A DNA stretch of 64,000 nt, from contig OX345639.1 in assembly GCA_947044365.1 (NCBI GenBank), positions 2,367,001 to 2,431,000 on the forward strand, given 5' to 3'. Position 1 is the first letter of the stretch, and the number at the start of each line of letters is the position of its first letter. The notes beneath the pieces were generated by a model that searched no databases, was not told where the DNA came from, and worked only from the letters and a program-made list of their open reading frames with translations. Both the position numbers and the translations under genes were made by a program. This document shows, piece after piece, positions 1 through 11,600 of this stretch. The DNA is from Petrosia ficiformis. Taxonomy: Eukaryota; Porifera; Demospongiae; Haplosclerida; Petrosiidae.

Positions 1-71
1 AGTTCCTAACAGGTTTAAATGGATATTATGCTATTGATTTACATTTCTTTCTTCTTTACTCAAACTTACAG

Positions 72-3000
72 ATAGAGGCTGTTTCTAAGCTTTCAGGAAT
101 GCCTGGTGAGTAGCATTAGTATGTACATAGTAATTGCATGTTAGTTCCGACCTTTCAGTCCCTATTTTGTTGTCTTGGAAAAGAGCTACCTAATTTTATG
201 ACCCCCAGGACCATCACTATGATTACCCCACGGTTTCTATTGTAATTAACACAGTTATTATCATGATAGCAATAGCTAAAATTCCTCTTATCACGATAGT
301 TTACACGTGGTTGGTTATAAGCATGAACTTCCACTGCCACCTGAGAAACTTTTCAGAGATGACGAGCAGTTCTAATGAGATTGTTCTAAAAACCATTTTC
401 ACCATAATTATGTGTTTTGTGTCTTAGTTAGTGAAACTATTTTCCACTAACGTATAGATCTTACTCTCTCCTTCAATAATGGAAGACTTGTTGAAGATGT
501 TAGTTTTCATCCATGTGTCAGATTCAAAAGATGGGAGGTGAGTATATTTTCTTGTGTAATAATTGTCAGAGTGTTATATAAAGTACATTATAATATTATA
601 TTGGAAAGATGACAGGAATGGGGGTACCATATCGACAAATTGTTACGAGAGTAATATATGATAAGCAATTCTGTAATCTGTATTTCTGTGATTGAATTCT
701 TTTAACTTTTCTTTAAATTTTATAAACATTTGAATTATTATTTCAAATATTGTGGTGTTGTATTGTATCATGATAATTTTAGTAGCAATATACAATACTA
801 AGTTGACAGTGATTAAATGGTCACCACAAAGCAGTTGACTGAACCTGCATTCCATAATACATTCTTTAAATATTTCCAAAATGGTTAATAATATTTCTGA
901 TGTGTTAATCTTTTTCACTTCTTTACAGGCTGAAAGAGTATTATCATTTGTTCCACCTGATGGTCAATTTTTATTGATATCATATACTGTTGGCAGTACT
1001 GGAACAAGGTTCGTACATACCTACATGTATTTGTACATGTATTTGTACCACTGGATTATCAATAAATTGAACATAACATTAAGTTTGACTTTATTTCTAA
1101 GAGGCAATCTCAATCTTGTTGTGTGCTATTTTGATAACACTATGTAATATTTCATTAAAAATATTCATTATTATAAGGTAGATAGTCTAAATAGATACCA
1201 TCAGATTGATATAGTATTGTTATTACATTGTTGATAGCCTCAGTGTTCTTTTTTATGTGCTTTTAAGGCTATCTCTATTTTATGTTCAGAGTAAATAGCA
1301 AACACAAAGTTATATATATTTATAGTGGTGAGTTATATGTATGTCAGATTGTTAAATGGAAATTATTTCTTTAATGTAAAATGCTGCAATTGTCTGTATG
1401 CTTTTCGGCTATCATCTGACTTGGTTGCGTCCTTTCATACTTGTATAATAAGTATTAAATAGTAAAATAATTATTTATAATTATGGTAAAGGTCATTCAT
1501 ATTCACCTTGACGTCAGAAAAATGTTCATAACTTTAGTTTTGAATTTAACTTTATTCTTCTAGCTGTGTTGCTCTCCCTATGTCCTTGACACCACAATTC
1601 ACATTTTCTGAGGTATAGTAAATATACTATCTATAATTTATATTACTTAGTGATTGTTTCTTTATAGCATGGTCCTTGTAAATTTTCGGTGAAAGCTCTT
1701 CCAAGAAATACACAAGGAAAGATTGTGAGTCTAATTTCAATATCAGTATTTTCCTATAATCTTGTGAATGTGCTGAAGGTGGCGATCGGGTATTGGTATA
1801 TTCATTAATCATTATACATTTGTGATTATTAACCCTCACCCATGTAGGATGAGCAGAGGGTTAGGGTTTACCTACTTCAACACAGTCATAGTTTTGTTGA
1901 AAATTGCTTTATTAAATTTCCAATTTGTCTCTTGCTCAAGGATTCTAATGATGCTCCAGTTCATATAACTGGTAGTAGCCTCATATCCAGGCTCCTAAGA
2001 TGGCAGAGAAAGGTGGCTGGATTCAACTGTTTGCATCTGTGCTAATTAATGTACAAAACGACATGTGGTCACTAAAGGGTGTAGTGCTGCAGTCAGAAAA
2101 GTTGCCAAGGGGGGCAAAAGAGGTATTTGCCGAAATAAAGGGGAGTGAAGCCTCCATCCATGTATGTAAGCACATGGCCAACTAGGGGGATGTGGGGCAT
2201 GCTTCTCCAGAAAAGTTTGATTTTTAAGTTTCTCTGCGATCACTTCTGGTGCATTTTCAGACACACATTTGACCACAAAAAAGATATTTGCTGAGCAGGT
2301 TTGATATTTTAAATGCAGCTCTGTTTGTAGTACACAATAACACAGCCAAGATTTGCTCCTGGTTTAAAACAATACTGGAAATCCAAGAAGATCGGAGATC
2401 ACTCAATAGAAAGTAGCCATATTAACTATACTACCTATTTTCAGCTAAACAGAAATAAAAAGACTACAATATTTTATGGACTTCTAAGACATTAAAATGT
2501 TATTTAGCACATGCACAAACATTTGAATCCTCTTCACCATCTTAAGAGTCTGACTGGTAGTTGCATTAGAATATTACAAACAATGTAATCACAAATTCGG
2601 ATGTATAATGAAGTCATATTTATTATGTTGATGACTAATATAATAATATTACTTTTCACTTGTATAATTATGTATCATGTTTTATGTATACTTCTCTATG
2701 TTAACAGTTGGAGGATGTAAAGATCACCATCCCAATGCCAAAATGTGTCAGTAATGTATTACCAACTGCTACATGTGAGTAAAACTATGATTATGATAGT
2801 GATAAAGTTTAGTGTTTATATAAGCATAAGGTAAGTTAGAGCAATTCTGGAAGCACACAGGTAGTACCAAGAATAAACTACTTCATGCTTTTACTGCCTG
2901 TTATAATAAAATATTTCTGGAATTACCCTTCTGACGGAATGGCGGGAGGTTACCTATAATTTTCACTTGTGAGTGAATCTTATTAGAAAACGACCCATTA

Positions 3001-5308
3001 GTCTTACTGTTTGTAAACTGGCCCATTGGTCTTACTGTATGTAAACTGGCCCATTGGTCTTACTGCATATAAAAATGGCCCATTAGTCTTACTGTATGTA
3101 AACTGGCCCATTGGTCTTACTGTATGTAAACTGGCCCATTGGTCTTACTGCATATAAAAATGGCCCATTAGTCTTACTGTTTGTAAACTGGCCCATTGGT
3201 CTTACTGTATGTAAACTGGCCCATTGGTCTTACTGCATATAAAAATGGCCCATTGGTCTTACTGTATGTAAACTGGCCCATTGGCTTGCTGCATATAAAA
3301 ATGACCCATTGGTCTTACTGCATATAAAAATGGCCCATTGGTCTTACTGTATGTATAAATGGGCCATTAGTCTTACTGCATATAAAAATGGCCCATTGGT
3401 CTTACTATATGTATAAATGGCCCATTGAAGGCTAGCGTAGCTACGTTGGTGGTCAAAACCAAACCCTTTGTTGGTAAAATAGAACATGTCTAACATAGTG
3501 TCCCATTGGTTTCAATATATGTAAAATTGACTGTACATACATATACATAGTAGATTACTTGTTCATACTTATTGTAGATGGTATGCCTAACTATGATCCT
3601 GTAAAAAGAACTGTTATTTGGAATGTGAGTTACTGTGTATTTTAAACCTCTTATCTATTATCATTTATGCAAAATACAGATTGGAAAGTTGTCGCCTGAT
3701 CGTAGGATAGAAATAAATGGCACAGTATGTACTTTGTGGTTTGTAATTGTTATTTAATTATGTGTAACTACTATTAGTGTTGTTTTAGTTAACTATAACT
3801 ATAATTAAATCCATTTTAGTAAGGCACTAACTTTAGTTAACTAAACTACAACTAAATTATGGGGTTTGCTGTCATAACTATAACTAACTTAAATTATAAT
3901 TTGTCAATAATGGACACTTTTAGTTACTTGACTATAACTAAAACCCTTTTAGTAAGCATAATATTATAACTAAACTAAACATTTGAGAATCTAGGCAAGC
4001 TGTAACTATAACTAAAAGTGGCACTCGTACTAAAAGAATACTAATACATATATCATACATATATAATGTACAGTATGTATATCTATGCAAATCAGTATAT
4101 AACATCATTTACATAATGTTTGTATGTATATATGTATGTATGTATGTGTTCATACCTTAGGCATGATCATTTTTTTAATGAAAGTCCAGTGATATATGCT
4201 TTGTATATCATTTCATAGATTAGATTGCAGTCCGGAGAAGTCCCAGATGGCAATCCCACTATAGAGGTTAGTATCATATTTCAAGGGGTTTGGATTCTTT
4301 AGAAAGTCTAAGAACCCTTCATAAAATTACTATTCTGCAGATATAAAGACCACACCCATTAAACTAAATCAAACTTTACATAATTCTCTAACAATTCTCC
4401 ATCCCTAGAAACACTTTCAGAATGCATAATAATATACAGTTATCAATATCCCAAACAATCTCATCTTTATGCCATATAAGGACATGCCTATTAGTATTAG
4501 TACTCGGTATGTATGATTTTACCTATACAAGTAAAACAAGCCAGTATTTGCACTAATACTACATATCAGTGAACCCCACTTAATTATGATATCCTTCCTT
4601 CCTTTAAGAAATGAGGAAAAGTCTGTTCACATTCACAAATAGGTTGTGATGATTGTTATGAGTTTAATACATGTATACTGTAACTAGTAATGGATTGAAA
4701 TTTGATGCACACAAAAAATAACGGGAAGGATAATTATATGAAAATGGTGAAGGTTGTTGGTCATTCCAAACTAAAGTTATGAACATTTTTCTGAGGTCAA
4801 AGGTGAATATGAATGACTTTAAATTGTGATACCTTGTGACTCCTTCCCTTGTTAAGTACTTAGTTGATGTTATAAAGTTGAAATATCATTCTAATTATCT
4901 TCTTCTGAAATAGGTAGAGTTCAAATTACCGCAGACTGCTGTTTCAGGGTTAAGAGTAAATCGTTTGGATGTTTATGGAGAGGTGAATTACTATTATTAT
5001 ATTATCTAGCTATTGTGATTTCAAGTATTTAGTAAATATTGTGATAGTTAAAATTTTCACTATTGCTCAGCTCCTCCTTATTGTAGAGTGGGAGGGGCTG
5101 GCTACACAAGACTATGTTATTAGCCCTGTTATATCATGAAGGGGAATCCTGGGTTCTTCCCCCCCCCACAGTATGATATGGTCATGTACTGTTATTATGA
5201 TATAATGTGTAACACATAATACATGTTTATAATCCAATACAGAAATATAAACCTTTTAAAGGAATAAAGTATGTCACTAGAGCTGGCAAGTTCCAGATAC
5301 GAAGTTGA
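72..5308 (+). CDS. AP3M: AP-3 complex subunit mu (partial, 5' end outside window)
   Basis: Medium (mu) subunit of the AP-3 adaptor, which recognises tyrosine-based sorting signals and sends cargo from endosomes or Golgi to lysosome-related organelles. Eleven exons are joined in frame by GT-AG introns: 72-105, 458-537, 929-1008, 1564-1612, 1668-1724, 2708-2774, 3578-3624, 3680-3724, 4219-4266, 4914-4982, 5243-5308. Exon phases check throughout. The visible 213 residues are the C-terminal part of the mu homology domain. They include FHPCVRFKRWE, ERVLSFVPPDGQF, TVIWN-IGKLSPD, VNRLDVYGE and the family-typical end KYKPFKGIKYVTRAGKF. From memory of animal AP3M1/M2, this matches colinearly through to the last residues, and the gene stops at 5306-5308. 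The longin half and initiator ATG lie upstream of base 1. The gene is convergent with ZGPAT, with 378 bp between stop codons. AP-1/2/4 mu subunits are poorer matches in the last exon. Very sure of the family. Confidence 0.95.
2991..3427. repeat. Intronic minisatellite, ~28-bp unit
   Basis: About 15 tandem units built on GGCCCATTGGTCTTACTG followed by either TATGTAAACT or CATATAAAAAT, so two sub-types alternate. It lies in the AP-3 mu intron between exons 6 and 7. No coding sense in any frame. Confidence 0.9.
3785..4045. mobile_element. MITE-like repeat of the TTAGTTAACTAA family, copy 1
   Basis: Intronic block dense in the self-complementary words TTAGTTAACTA and AACTATAACTAAA, with a central segment resembling 'ggccattaatgggcacttt'. 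Related blocks occur at 38527-38985 (interrupted), 54555-54725 and, reversed, 48245-48385. Its composition and dispersal suit a short non-autonomous DNA transposon. No coding capacity. Confidence 0.6.
4616..4826. mobile_element. MITE-like repeat with AAAGTC..TTCACATTCA ends, copy 1
   Basis: Begins AAAAGTCTGTTCACATTCA and ends GTGAATATGAATGACTTT, so the termini are imperfect inverted repeats. The interior carries a GGGAAGGATAATTA-type core. A full-length relative is at 42574-42810. Partial or reversed relatives are at 1488-1555, 10985-11160, 37893-37980 and 60732-60900. Confidence 0.6.
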
Positions 5309-5686
5309 TGAGACTACATTACTAATGAGCTGATTCTATTGCTTTTATATGAATTAAACATGTTTGTGTTGGCCTCTTTTAAGTTTGTGTGATTATATTA
5401 TAAATAGTCTCATTTTTTTTTTTGTTTCATCACATGGACTGCTGGGTTTTATAATTTTAGTCTCTGGAAGAATAATGCACTATTATTATACAATTATTAA
5501 TTAGTAATTATTTAATGTTTATCATTGTGTTGTTGTTGAAACGAGAATAGAGTTATGCAATACAACTAATAATTTAGTATACTAATTATGTGCAATGTAT
5601 ACCAAAATCTAATGTGGTATCAAATAAATTAAAATAATAATATTGGTTAATATAAAAGTGAAGACAATAATTATTATGAGTATCCA

Positions 5687-8600
5687 TCAAAATACAGATA
5701 GTTTCTCTTGCTCCGTTTTTCTCTTAATTCTGTGAAGTAATGATTCCTCTTTTCTTTTTAACAACTGTAATTGGTTTTCAGCTGCTGTTACCTTCGTTAG
5801 AACATGTTCTTCCATTACTTTATCTTTTCTATAGCAATAAAATCATATTATGATAGATTTGGAGAAAAGATCTGGTCATGAATCAAGCTCATTATCCTGG
5901 CCTGCTAGGCCAATGTTCTACCATATCTAAGCCAGTGAGATTCAGCTGGCAAATGCTTAGCCATGTTGCATCTTTTCTCCTTGGGAGGGAGTAGTGGTGT
6001 TGTCACAGGCCTATTAACCCTACTTGAACTTAAGAAGCACTCCCACTACATACACATCACAGGAATCAGGTATAAGAGGGATCTCATTGCTGGGATACTA
6101 GACTGAAAGCAACTAATATTGATGGTAAGGAATTGTGACAACTCTACTTGGGAATTCAGCATCTTGTCTTCTAATGTTTCTGTCTATGGGGTGTTGTTTC
6201 CAATAAAATACAGATAGTCAGTCCTGTGTCTCAGTAAATCAATACCGGGGTAACTTAGTGACCAAGCCAGACTGTACAATTAAAATAATAATATTCACAT
6301 TGTACCTGTTTCTGTGTCTATCAAAGGACTGTTTCAAAGATTTCAATTTCTTTTGCACAACATTGAGTTCTTCTTGTGTTTGGAACAACTGAAAAGAAAA
6401 CAATAAACATGTAATGTATGATCTCTCCACAGTGTTACAGATTATACTTGGGAACGACTTCCTCATAAAGCAACAACTTACTAGACAGGCAATTGTTGAA
6501 TTTGTAAGTGACAAGCACAGCGGCGTTCTTGAGAGTTAAACATATTACTACCAATAAGATTCTATCTCCCAAGAAAGTCATGGATACCCTGCCAGTAATT
6601 AATTGACAACCAACAGCTGAAACAAATTAACAGTTTGTTTTAATATTATACAACACCCATAAGAAAAGTGGTCTTGGGCTTCACTCTTAACCGCTTTTCC
6701 CATGACAGGTTAATATCTTTACGAAATCCACTGGATTCTCCCTCACGTTACAGTCTAGAGTTTCAATGGATAGTGGCTTTTAATATCCAGATATGCTGTT
6801 GCCAGCCACAAGTCCATAACACACTCTAGACAGATTAATATTTGATTTGAACAATGCCTGGGGTTTGTACTGCAGTCAACAGTTGTGTTCAGTGAGGTTC
6901 ATTTGAGTTAAGTGGCATTTATACATGTAATTCCCACAGTACATGAAAAATAATTATAATTATTACCTTAACATTCAAATTCTTCTTGGATTCTTCTGGT
7001 TTTCCTTTCAAATCATGTTCCATAACAGAATGCTGATGAGCACTATCTACTGATTGAATGAAATGAGAAGTTGTATCAGTAATTTTCATATACAATTTTA
7101 ATTCTATTAATTTTACTAACATTCAGGTAGAGAGAATATGAGGGTTGTTGCCACTACACTTTGTCCTAGGATGGGATGTGAATGGCTGGGACTAAACGTG
7201 ATAGCTTTTATTTTGTAATAAGGTAGGACAAACAAAGCTGCCAGAGTTAGCTTTCTGAAGTTACAGCTATCCATGAGACCAACAACCCCTAGACAAGTAC
7301 AGTTCCTATTTTCATGCCCCTCAGTTCATGATTGCTATAAATAAGCATATTTTATCACATTACTGCAGTTGGCAGAGACTACAAATATTAGTTATAATGT
7401 TGCCTGAACGGCAGTACATCCCATTTTAATCCCTACATTAGACCCTTCCATCATTTTTTGAGAAGTATGTATTCACAGTATGTTTGACATCATATTAGGT
7501 CTGGAGGCGACAAAATGAGTGACTGTACTGTAAAATCTGAGCCATTAAAGGCTAATACTATTGTCATTTCAAGAGAATCCTGAGATTACTTACAAACAAT
7601 TCCTCACCATCTTCAGTTTCCAGACTATAGTCTATGGAGCGATAAGTTTTTGTTGCCTCCACAAGTAAAAGATATTTAATTATATATTTTAATAACGGGA
7701 ATGTCTCTAATGTATTTTATTTTTAGTCAATCCCTTTTCTGGCAATCTTACCTCTTCTTAACTTGGTATTTAAAAATTGAAATATATCAGTAGATTCCTT
7801 ATATGGGTGAAGAGAGAGACAAATAGAAACAGAGAAAGACAGAGAGGGCGACAGTGACAGAAAGAGAGACAGAAATAGAGAGACAGAAAGATAAAAAGTT
7901 CTGCTATTATTTCTTCCATAAACAAAAATACTTAATGAAACATGATGTTAGTATGTATCTTAGGTCATTTCTCTGGCTACATATTCAGTATTCAGTACAA
8001 CTAAGTAAAAAGATGGCCTCATAGAATTAAAACTAGCAAATAGTGACAAGTCATCAACTTATAATTTTAATAGATTGTGAATAACGGTTACCTTTTGTTT
8101 TCTAATAAATAATAATTATGATACCTATCAGGAATAATGGAAGCTATATACTATATAGTACCTCTTTTGATCTTTCAGCCATCATTTGTTTCTTTACATT
8201 TCTCTTTCGTCGTTTTTTTCTTTTTTGCTCATCATTTACTTGAATTTTCTTTTCTTCTTTCAATGCAATACATACATCTAGTGATTTACCAGCTGGTAAT
8301 ATTTCAATGGGAACTGGCTCCAGCCGTCCCTGACCACTTTTACCAAGACCTTGTCTACATAAGAAACAGAAACAGCTTATAAACTACAACTGTTTTGTGT
8401 AATATCACCCATTTTGATAATCTTGGGTTAGTAGAAGGATAAGAACATATAACACGTGACACACACCAATGAAGAAATGTACTAACTCTACTACAAACAT
8501 TGTCAATCTAATTTTTCACTAACTGAACCTGAAATTTGGTCATTTGGTCATTTGGACAGGTAATTAGCATATTCATGAATCATTATAACAACTTTTTAAA

Positions 8601-11600
8601 AATAGAAGAAGTTCTTGGTTAGTTTTGATAGCCTTGCTGACACAGCAATTCCATACCGTTTCTTTCAGCTAGAAGTAACGTATTTGATGAATCTACCACA
8701 GCTACAGATATGAAACTTGTTTTACTCTCATAACATACCTTAGTCTACACAGCAACGGTCTCCTTTTTAAATACAGCTTCTAGGATCTCTGAAACAAGCA
8801 TTCATTCTATGTACAATGTACTGTGACTTCAAAACAAACAGTTACAAACGAAAAATAGGACCGTTGCCAAATACTCCAATCTTTCAGCTACTGGTGTTTA
8901 CATTTCAGAGCGATAGAGTGTGTAGATAATAAAACAAGTTAGCTAAATATCAACTATTACAGTAGTATGGATGGAGGTTTATGAAATGCTAATTACCTGA
9001 GTACCAACCTTAAATAGCGTGATGTTATATTCCAATTGCAGCATTTACAATAACAACACAATAATTATTCATATTAAAAACTACAGTAGACTACTGATTT
9101 GGAATACTGTGTATACATTTGAACTACTAACCCAGTCACATAACCCATTTTGGTAAGCAGCTTTGAGCCAATTCCCTGAGTATAAAAAAAAACAGTGAAT
9201 TGAGAAATAAATGTCTTTTATATAAAACATAAACAACATCATCTAAACGCTAAATTCTATGAATAAGGTTGAAAGAGGAAAGTGAAAAAAATGCTGGTAG
9301 TCACTTGGAATCAAACCCAGGGCCACTCACGATTCCCAGTATTACGAAATCAAATGGTGAACATTATTATACCGAGTAATGGTAGTATATCATATTTGCA
9401 TTCAAGGCTATAATTATAATAATAAATGATATAAACTAATTAATAGATAGTGAAAGGCTGCAAGCATCACTACTGATACTAAGGATGTCCTGTCTATAAG
9501 GACTTCAAAGCATTCGTTATACTATTCTTAAGCTACATGTATATAGCTTGAAAGCCCCAAGTGCTTTGCCCCATCCATGATAGAAGTAACTATACCAGCT
9601 GACAACATTATAAAATACTTCATTAGTTACATGTATACATACATACTCACTGTTGTATGCTTCTCCCAATCCCCTAATAAATGTAAAGTGTTAGACGGTT
9701 TCACATCAATAATTTTGACTAATTCCAGTCTCTCTTCCTCTTCATCTCTATCTCTCTCTTCATTATCATCTTCATCATCATAAGAATCACTCGAGTCATC
9801 AGACTGATCAGAATCTGCATGTGTGATACAATGATAGATGGAATATAATTTAATCTTCTACAGCGTACCTTCATTGGAAATCATAAAGATATTTTAAAAC
9901 AGTTTTTTTTATGTCCCGGGCCTGGGCCATCCCTACAGTTGTTTATAATTATATATATTCCAATATGGTAAAAATTCAAAGCAACCACAGGTTTTATAAG
10001 TCAGATGCTCACTATTCAGCTGCTTTGTACAACAAGTCAACAAAATTAGTTATCCACAAAATATATATTTCCTGCATAGGAAATTGTAAATAGTGAGCAT
10101 TTAAAGAGAGGATGTAACCTTGCGAGTTGAATGACAAAAATACTGATTTTCACACACACATAGGAATCTTTTTTAGTGAAGACATCTTTACATATTAGTT
10201 AATTAATATATAACTAACCTAGCAAGGGAAACACATCTTCGACACTGAGCTCTGCATCATAACTTCCATGTGAAATAAACTTTACTGTAAGAGGGTCGCC
10301 CAATGAGCTAAAGTACATAGATACATAGAGCAAGACATAGACATGGGTAAGTAGTGGCTGAGTGGTCTGACACTCAGTTATTCACTGAAGTTATGCAACA
10401 CTGGGCAGGAACATAAGGAACAGTTCAGTGTTGCATGACTCGGAGTACTGGGTACAGCTCTGTCAAAATATACTTTAGGGAACTTCAAGGTCCTAAATAA
10501 AATTCAAATGTGGTCTCAAAGCTGTTAGACATTCTTATCACAAATTAATGATAAATTAAAACAAACGTTTAGGTAGTTTGTCTACTATCTTTGTCAGTGG
10601 TATAATATAATCAGGAAACTTATATATTTATATATTACATGAACACATGCGGGAATTTAACTAAATTATGAAACAGGCCATGTGCAGGGCCGCAGGCATC
10701 TAAGTCATACTTGATAAAGTAAAGGATTAGCTCACTTGATTGTTGCTTCATACCATAAGCCATCATCACGTTTTGCTAGACATCTGCTTCCAAGTTGAAT
10801 AGAACTGTACAAAAAGATTGGAATGTAATAATGAGATTAACAAGAACAGATAAAGGAAAAAATATTCCAACGAGAGTTTTGTAGTATCCATTAATTACTT
10901 ATTGTTCAGAAGATTCTTCTGAAACCCAAAACATTCTTGTACCAAATGACTGTTCTGTCTATATAATAAGATATGTCTGACAACTCATAATAGTCATTCA
11001 TCTTGATCTCTGAATAATGTTCATAACTTAAGTTTGGAAGGATGTATAATCAATTTTCATATAATTATCCTTCCCATTCTTTTTGTGAATGTCAAATTTG
11101 AATCCAATGATTCTTTGTTGAGTTACAGTATAATATTGGTAACTGTATTGGCATCAATTAGTTTTGAGTGTGATAACCAATATTGTAATATGTGTACTAA
11201 TATCATTTCTTATGAGCATAATTTCCTGAAAGCTTTTTCGATACTTATAATAAGCATAGAGAAAATGCTCATTTTCATTGAAGGAATGAGATACTGGAAG
11301 GTAGATGTAATATCGGATAAGAATCAGTTATCGGTTTATTCCAGGACTCCAGGTAAAATTCTATATCAGCACATATCACTAATGATCATACTACAGCTAC
11401 ACTTAAATAGTCCAGATACACATGTTTAACTGATGTTGCCACATACCTATAATCAGGTTCACTGAATGGTTTCAGTTGGTCAAAAAATACAACATGTCCA
11501 TGAGAGTATTTGCAAGTAGTCTCAGAAAACTTACACCTGCCTTCAAGAAAATATGAGCAAGGTTTCATGGAGTTAAAACAAGGATGAGTGAATAACACAC

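Noticed and set aside
7594..7656. Longer form of ZGPAT exon 12 ending at TTT|GTAAGT
   Set aside because: This donor gives a phase that does not fit any acceptor for exon 13; the upstream GATG|GTGAGG donor keeps the frame.
11034..11429. 131-codon open frame on the plus strand
   Set aside because: It lies in a ZGPAT intron, begins inside a dispersed repeat, runs antisense over exon 6 of ZGPAT at its end, and has AT-driven hydrophobic composition without family features.
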